From Saccharopolyspora hordei (GTDB lineage Bacteria; Actinomycetota; Actinomycetes; Mycobacteriales; Pseudonocardiaceae): a stretch of 64,000 nt of DNA. This document shows, one piece after another, positions 60,002-64,000 of the stretch. The translations under genes were made by a program, and so were the position numbers. How positions within the stretch are numbered: position 1 is the stretch's first letter; every line of letters starts with the position of its first letter. The stretch covers positions 4,506,501 to 4,570,500 of the forward strand of contig NZ_JACCFJ010000001.1 in the NCBI RefSeq assembly GCF_013410345.1, read 5' to 3'. The notes beneath the pieces are model-generated. The model was not told the origin of the DNA, made no database searches, and worked only from the letters and a program-made list of their open reading frames with translations.

Positions 60002-60892
60002 ATGCGACTGGGACTGACGCTGCCGCAGTTCGGCCCGTTCTCCGACCCGACCCTGGTGCCCACGGTGGCCGCCGAAGCCGAAGCGCTCGGCTTCGAGAGC
60101 CTCTGGACGGGCGAGCGCGTGCACGCCGCGACCGACCCGATCACCCCGTACCCGGGTGGCACCATGCCCGAGGAGTTCCGCAGCGCGCTCGACCCGCTGC
60201 TGGTGCTGACGCTCGCGGCGCACGCCACCACCCGCCCGCTGCTGGGCACCAGCACGCTGAGCGCCCCGCTGCACGCCCCGGTCCACCTGGCCCGCAGCCT
60301 CGCCGGGATCGACCGGCTCAGCGGTGGACGGCTCATCGCCGGGTTCGGGCTGAGCTGGTCGCGCGACGAGTACGACGCGGTCGCGGTGCCGTGGCGGGAG
60401 CGCGGGGCGCGGCTGGACGAGACGCTGGACGTGCTGGCGGCCCTCTGGTCTGACGACCCGGTGCAGCACCGCGGCCGGTTCTGGACCGTCACCCCCGGCA
60501 CGTTCCAGCCCAAGCCCGCCCAGTCACACGTGCCGATCTACCTGGGCGGGGTGTCGCCGGCCGCGTTCCGCCGCATCGGCCGCCGCGCGGACGGCTGGCT
60601 GGGGGTGGCGATGCCGGTGCCTGCGCTGCGGGACGTGCTGGCGAGCATCGCCGAGCAGGCCCGGCAGGCCGGGCGCGGCCCGATCGCCACCGCCGTGCGC
60701 ATCAACGCCAAGCTCCAGGCCACCGCGACCGACACCCCGGGCACCGGCCCGGTCGAGCAGCTCGCGGACCACCTGCACGAGCTCGCCGAGCTGGGCGTCG
60801 AGGACGCCTTCGTCGACCTGCAGTTCAGCACCTCCACCCCGGCCGAGCTGCTGGACACCGCCGCGCGCATCCGCACCGCCTTCCAGCCCTGA
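60002..60892 (+). CDS. LLM-class (F420-type) flavin oxidoreductase
   Basis: A 296-residue luciferase-like monooxygenase fold protein. MRLGLTLPQFGPFSDPTLVP, ARSLAGIDRLSGGRLIAGFG and SHVPIYLGGVSPAAFRRIGR are typical of the actinobacterial LLM F420-dependent group. It probably reduces or oxidises a small molecule with F420 or FMN. The substrate is unknown. ATG 60002 is favoured; ATG 59993 is possible. It lies 97 bases upstream of the HAD/APH/ACAD operon but is separated from it by that operon's own operator. Confidence 0.87.
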   Translation: MRLGLTLPQFGPFSDPTLVPTVAAEAEALGFESLWTGERVHAATDPITPYPGGTMPEEFRSALDPLLVLTLAAHATTRPLLGTSTLSAPLHAPVHLARSLAGIDRLSGGRLIAGFGLSWSRDEYDAVAVPWRERGARLDETLDVLAALWSDDPVQHRGRFWTVTPGTFQPKPAQSHVPIYLGGVSPAAFRRIGRRADGWLGVAMPVPALRDVLASIAEQARQAGRGPIATAVRINAKLQATATDTPGTGPVEQLADHLHELAELGVEDAFVDLQFSTSTPAELLDTAARIRTAFQP

Positions 60893-60961
60893 GCCCGCCC
60901 CCGGCCCGCAGCCCCGGCGGGTGCGTGCCGCCGATTCGGCGGGTCGGGCACTAGCGCGACA

Positions 60962-60977
60962 TACCGGCTAGTCGGTA
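60962..60977. promoter_or_regulatory. TetR-type operator TACCGGCTAGTCGGTA
   Basis: A nearly perfect dyad TACCGGCTAGTCGGTA (only one mismatched pair) ends 12 bases before the HAD gene start, so it overlaps the transcription start. It differs from the operators at 834 and 7200 and would need a different repressor. None is encoded nearby in the window. Confidence 0.65.
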
Positions 60978-60989
60978 CGGTCCTGGGTC

Positions 60990-61709
60990 ATGGGTTCCGG
61001 TGACGCAACCCGCCCGGCGCGGGCGGTCGTCTTCGACTACGGCGGAGTGCTGACCACCCCCAGCCGCGTCGCCCTGCGCGGGTGGATGGAGCAGGAGGGC
61101 GTCCTCCCGGAGACCTTCTCCGCCGCGCTCAAGGAGTGGCTGTCGCGCAGCGCCCCGCCCGGCACCCCGATCCACCGGCTGGAGACCGGTGAGATCAGCG
61201 CCGAGGAGTTCAACCGCACCCTCGCGCAGCGGCTGCGCACCCGCGACGGCGGCCCGGTCGCGCCGGAGGGACTGCTGCAGCGCATGTTCGCGCGGTTGGA
61301 CAGCGAACCGGCCATGCTCGACCTGGTGCGCGCCCTGCGGCAGCGGGGCGTGCGCACCGCGCTGCTGTCCAACAGCTGGGGCAACGAGTACCCGTGGGAC
61401 GTGCTCGACGGGCTGTTCGAGGTCACCGTCGTCTCCGCGGACGTCCGGCTGCGCAAACCCGACCCGCGGATCTACCGCCTGGTGCTCGACCGCCTCGGCC
61501 TGCCCGCGGAGCAGGTGGTGTTCGTCGACGACGGCGCCCCCAACGTCGACGCCGCCGAGCAGCTGGGCATGCGCGCGGTGCTGCACACCGACCCGGCGGA
61601 CACCCGCGCCCGGATCGCCGAGCTCACCGCGACACCCGTGGACGTCGAACCCCCGATCGCACCGGACGGCGCAGCAGGAGCCGCCCCGCGAGGCAAGGAG
61701 ACCCGATGA
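60990..61709 (+). CDS. HAD-like protein of the ACAD10-type operon
   Basis: A 239-residue haloacid dehalogenase-fold protein. Motif I is VVFDYGGVLTTPS: the nucleophile Asp is present, but the second Asp, the usual acid/base of phosphatases, is Gly. Motif II (LLSNSWG), motif III Lys (RLRKPDPRIYRLVL) and motif IV (VVFVDDGAPNVDAA) are intact. The same FDxGGVL form occurs in the HAD part of epoxide hydrolase and ACAD10 proteins. It shares four bases with the kinase-like gene that follows. In human ACAD10 this domain is fused to the next two. It is the first gene after the TetR-type operator. Confidence 0.88.
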   Translation: MGSGDATRPARAVVFDYGGVLTTPSRVALRGWMEQEGVLPETFSAALKEWLSRSAPPGTPIHRLETGEISAEEFNRTLAQRLRTRDGGPVAPEGLLQRMFARLDSEPAMLDLVRALRQRGVRTALLSNSWGNEYPWDVLDGLFEVTVVSADVRLRKPDPRIYRLVLDRLGLPAEQVVFVDDGAPNVDAAEQLGMRAVLHTDPADTRARIAELTATPVDVEPPIAPDGAAGAAPRGKETR

Positions 61710-62734
61710 CCGCCGAACCGCTGCCCGGTCTGGACCTGGACCGGCTGCGCGCCCACCTCGACGCCGAACTGCCCGGCCTGCTCGCCGGCCCGCTCACCGG
61801 CGAGCTCGTCCAAGGCGGACGGTCCAACCTGACGTACGTGGTCAGCGACGGCCGGCAGCGCTGGGTGGTGCGCCGCCCGCCGCTGGGCCACGTGCTGGCC
61901 ACCGCGCACGACATGGGCCGCGAGTTCCGGGTGATGTCCGCGCTGGCCGGCACCCACGTGCCGGTCCCGCGCACCCACCTGCTCTGCCAGGACGACAGCG
62001 TGCTCGGCGCCCCGTTCTACGTCATGGAGCACGTCCCGGGCACCGTGTACCGGACCCCGCAGCTGACCGAGCAGCTGACGCCGCAGCAGCGCGTCGAGCT
62101 GTCCTGGCAGCTGGTGGACGTGCTCGCCGACCTGCACGCCATCGACCCGGAGTCGGTGGGGCTGGGCGACTTCGGCCGGCCGCAGGGCTTCCTGGAGCGG
62201 CAGGTGCGGCGCTGGAGCAAGCAGCTGGCCGCGTCCCGCAGCCGCGACATCGACGGCATCGAGGAGCTGGCCTCCCGGCTGGGTGAGCGCGTCCCCAGCA
62301 CGCCGCGCGCGGGCATCGTGCACGGCGACTACCGGCTGGACAACGTGATCGTCGGCGACGACCAGCGGATCCGGGCCGTGCTCGACTGGGAGATGGCCAC
62401 CCTCGGCGACCCGCTCACCGACCTCGGCCTGCTCGCGGTGTACTGGGAGGGGTTCAGCGGGGTCGAGCAGAACCCGATCGCCAAGGGCGTCGGCCCGGAG
62501 TACGGCTTCCCCACCGCGCAGCAGCTCATCGACCGCTACGTCGAGCGCAGCGGCGACCCGCTGGCCGACCTGGACTGGTACCTCGCCTTCGGCTTCTTCA
62601 AGATCGCGGTGATCTTGGAGGGCATCCACTACCGCTTCATCCACGGCCAGACCGTCGGCGACGGCTTCGAGCACGTCGGCGCCCTGGTGGCACCCCTCGT
62701 CGCGCAGGGCTTGGCGACCCTCAAGGAGGAATGA
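61706..62734 (+). CDS. aminoglycoside phosphotransferase-like kinase of the ACAD10-type operon
   Basis: A 342-residue kinase-fold protein. The nucleotide-binding start is [20 protein letters not shown]. The catalytic loop is [20 protein letters not shown] (HGDxxxxN). The metal site is [20 protein letters not shown]. These are the ACAD10/11-type APH signatures. In mammals the corresponding domain phosphorylates the 4-hydroxyl of 4-hydroxyacyl-CoA so that the dehydrogenase domain can remove it, and LvaA in Pseudomonas does the same in levulinate use. A 4-hydroxyacyl-CoA kinase role is therefore the best inference. It starts at ATG 61706 and ends against the dehydrogenase gene. Confidence 0.9.
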   Translation: MTAEPLPGLDLDRLRAHLDAELPGLLAGPLTGELVQGGRSNLTYVVSDGRQRWVVRRPPLGHVLATAHDMGREFRVMSALAGTHVPVPRTHLLCQDDSVLGAPFYVMEHVPGTVYRTPQLTEQLTPQQRVELSWQLVDVLADLHAIDPESVGLGDFGRPQGFLERQVRRWSKQLAASRSRDIDGIEELASRLGERVPSTPRAGIVHGDYRLDNVIVGDDQRIRAVLDWEMATLGDPLTDLGLLAVYWEGFSGVEQNPIAKGVGPEYGFPTAQQLIDRYVERSGDPLADLDWYLAFGFFKIAVILEGIHYRFIHGQTVGDGFEHVGALVAPLVAQGLATLKEE

Positions 62735-63945
62735 TGGATTTCGGCTTCGACGCACGCACCGAGGAACTGCGCGAGCAGCTCCTCGACTTCATGGACTCCC
62801 ACATCTACCCAGCCGAACCGGTCTTCCTGCAGCAGCTCGCCGAGGCCGAGGACCCGTGGGCAGCGCACCCGCCGATCATGGAGGAGCTCAAGGCCGAAGC
62901 GCGCAAGCGCGGGTTGTGGAACCTCTTCCTGCCCGGTGAGCACGGCGCCGGGCTGACCAACCTGCAGTACGCGCCGCTGGCCGAGATCATGGGCCGGTCC
63001 GGCAGGCTGGCCCCGGAGGCCACCAACTGCTCCGCCCCGGACACCGGCAACATGGAGGTGCTGGCGCAGTTCGGCACCGAGGAGCAGAAGAAGCAGTGGC
63101 TGGAACCGCTGCTGGCGGGGGAGATCCGCTCCGCGTTCTGCATGACCGAACCCGACGTGGCCTCGTCCGACGCCACCAACATCGGCACCCGCATCGAGCG
63201 CGACGGCGACCACTACGTGATCAACGGTCGCAAGTGGTTCTCCTCCGGGGCGATGAGCCCGCGCTGCAAGGTCCTCATCGTCATGGGCAAGACCGACCCG
63301 AACGCCGAGCGGCACCGCCAGCAGAGCCAGGTCCTGGTGCCCAAGGACACCCCGGGCGTGCGGATCGTGCGCAGCATGAACGTCTTCGGCTACACCGACG
63401 CCGACCACGGTGGGCACGCCGAGATCGTCTTCGAGGACGTCCGGGTGCCGGTGGAGAACGTCATCGCCGGGGAGGGCGAGGGCTTCGCCATCGCCCAGGC
63501 GCGGCTCGGCCCGGGCCGCATCCACCACTGCATGCGCGCGATCGGGATGGCCGAACGGGCGCTGGAGATGATGTGCCGCCGCACCAACGAGCGCGTCGCC
63601 TTCGGCAAGCCGCTGGCCGACCAGGGCGTCATCCAGCACTGGATCGCCGAGTCGCGGGTCAAGATCGAGCAGGCGCGGCTGCTGGTGCTCAAGACCGCGT
63701 GGCTGATGGACACCGTGGGCAACAAGGGCGCGCACACCGAGATCCAGGCGATCAAGGTGGCGGTGCCGGAGATGGCCACCTGGGTCATCGACCGCGCCAT
63801 CCAGGCCCACGGCGGCGGTGGCGTCAGCCAGGAGTTCCCGCTGGCCAACCTCTACGCCCACGCCCGGACCCTGCACATCGTCGACGGCCCCGACGAGGTG
63901 CACCGCCGCTCGCTGGCCCGCCGCGAGCTGAAGAAGTACCGCTGA
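62734..63945 (+). CDS. acyl-CoA dehydrogenase of the ACAD10/11 type
   Basis: A 403-residue acyl-CoA dehydrogenase. It begins [20 protein letters not shown] and has [20 protein letters not shown], with a TEPDVASSD flavin loop typical of ACAD10/11, then [20 protein letters not shown] and [18 protein letters not shown] at the end. Standard bacterial FadE enzymes read TEPxAGSD. With the preceding kinase it should convert a phosphorylated 4-hydroxyacyl-CoA to an enoyl-CoA that can enter beta-oxidation. ATG 62734 has AAGGAGG upstream; ATG 62731 is adjacent. The three genes overlap by single codons and surely form one operon. Confidence 0.92.
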   Translation: MDFGFDARTEELREQLLDFMDSHIYPAEPVFLQQLAEAEDPWAAHPPIMEELKAEARKRGLWNLFLPGEHGAGLTNLQYAPLAEIMGRSGRLAPEATNCSAPDTGNMEVLAQFGTEEQKKQWLEPLLAGEIRSAFCMTEPDVASSDATNIGTRIERDGDHYVINGRKWFSSGAMSPRCKVLIVMGKTDPNAERHRQQSQVLVPKDTPGVRIVRSMNVFGYTDADHGGHAEIVFEDVRVPVENVIAGEGEGFAIAQARLGPGRIHHCMRAIGMAERALEMMCRRTNERVAFGKPLADQGVIQHWIAESRVKIEQARLLVLKTAWLMDTVGNKGAHTEIQAIKVAVPEMATWVIDRAIQAHGGGGVSQEFPLANLYAHARTLHIVDGPDEVHRRSLARRELKKYR

Positions 63946-63949
63946 CCGC

Positions 63950-63971
63950 GCACCGTCGTTGAGCACGGTGC
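63950..63971 (+). terminator. short hairpin after the ACAD gene
   Basis: GCACCGT (63950-63956) pairs with ACGGTGC (63965-63971) around an eight-base loop, just past the stop. A following gene start at 63998 suggests it is an attenuator or weak pause rather than a full stop. Confidence 0.35.
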
Positions 63972-63997
63972 ACGACCACAACGCACGAGGAGAACCC

Positions 63998-64000
63998 ATG
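63998..64000 (+). CDS. start codon of the next gene (only ATG visible)
   Basis: The window ends on an ATG preceded by GAGGAGAA (63987-63994), a good ribosome site. It implies a fourth gene in the ACAD10-type operon or a new unit. Nothing of the product can be seen. Confidence 0.5.

Overview
The window is very GC-rich (roughly 70% or more by eye), uses GTG starts freely, and is packed with short-overlap operons (ATGA and GTGA junctions). XRE/DUF397 pairs, two DUF574-type methyltransferases, F420-type LLM oxidoreductases, EspC/WXG proteins and small zinc-finger proteins all point to a filamentous actinobacterium, most likely Pseudonocardiaceae (Saccharopolyspora-like). The genus is an inference. 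No rRNA, tRNA or CRISPR array was seen.

Layout. (1) 1-7.2 kb: an acyl-CoA catabolic cluster with four acyl-CoA dehydrogenases, a crotonase, a FadA6-like thiolase and a two-subunit MaoC hydratase. Two nearly identical 20-bp TetR-type operators tie it together. (2) 7.4-9.9 kb: a methyltransferase and an XRE/DUF397 regulator set. (3) 9.9-19.2 kb: a giant 1669-aa TPR protein, a membrane-anchored GH25 lysozyme, and Tex. (4) 19.8-25.5 kb: a probable type VII secretion polymorphic toxin operon (YbaB, EspC-like, WXG-like, Rhs toxin, immunity protein). (5) 25.8-33.7 kb: regulators and accessory genes, including a second XRE/DUF397 pair, a zinc-finger micro-operon, a SUKH-LRR protein, an XRE/ImmA-IrrE/7-TM operon, a twice-frameshifted pseudogene and a MerR regulator.

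(6) 34-44 kb: an amine-utilisation region. It has a GlnA4-like gamma-glutamyl-amine synthetase, a PuuD-like hydrolase, an aldehyde dehydrogenase, an SDR, a GntR regulator, a divergent ethanolamine-type permease and a copper amine oxidase. (7) 44.5-52.3 kb: a CitAB-type two-component system, superoxide dismutase, a second methyltransferase, an acyltransferase, an S37 peptidase and a DivIVA-like coiled-coil protein. (8) 52.5-58.4 kb: choline to glycine betaine (TetR, aldehyde dehydrogenase, APC permease, choline oxidase). (9) 59-64 kb: a secreted protein, an LLM oxidoreductase, and a HAD/APH/acyl-CoA dehydrogenase operon that matches the domain order of mammalian ACAD10 and has a TetR-type dyad at its promoter.

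A family of six exactly 46-bp palindromic elements lies only between 25.5 and 44.2 kb. Four of the six sit within about 15 bases of a stop codon, which suggests a lineage-specific dispersed terminator. The strongest leads are this repeat family, the ACAD10-like operon, the Rhs toxin operon, and the XRE/ImmA-IrrE/7-TM module.
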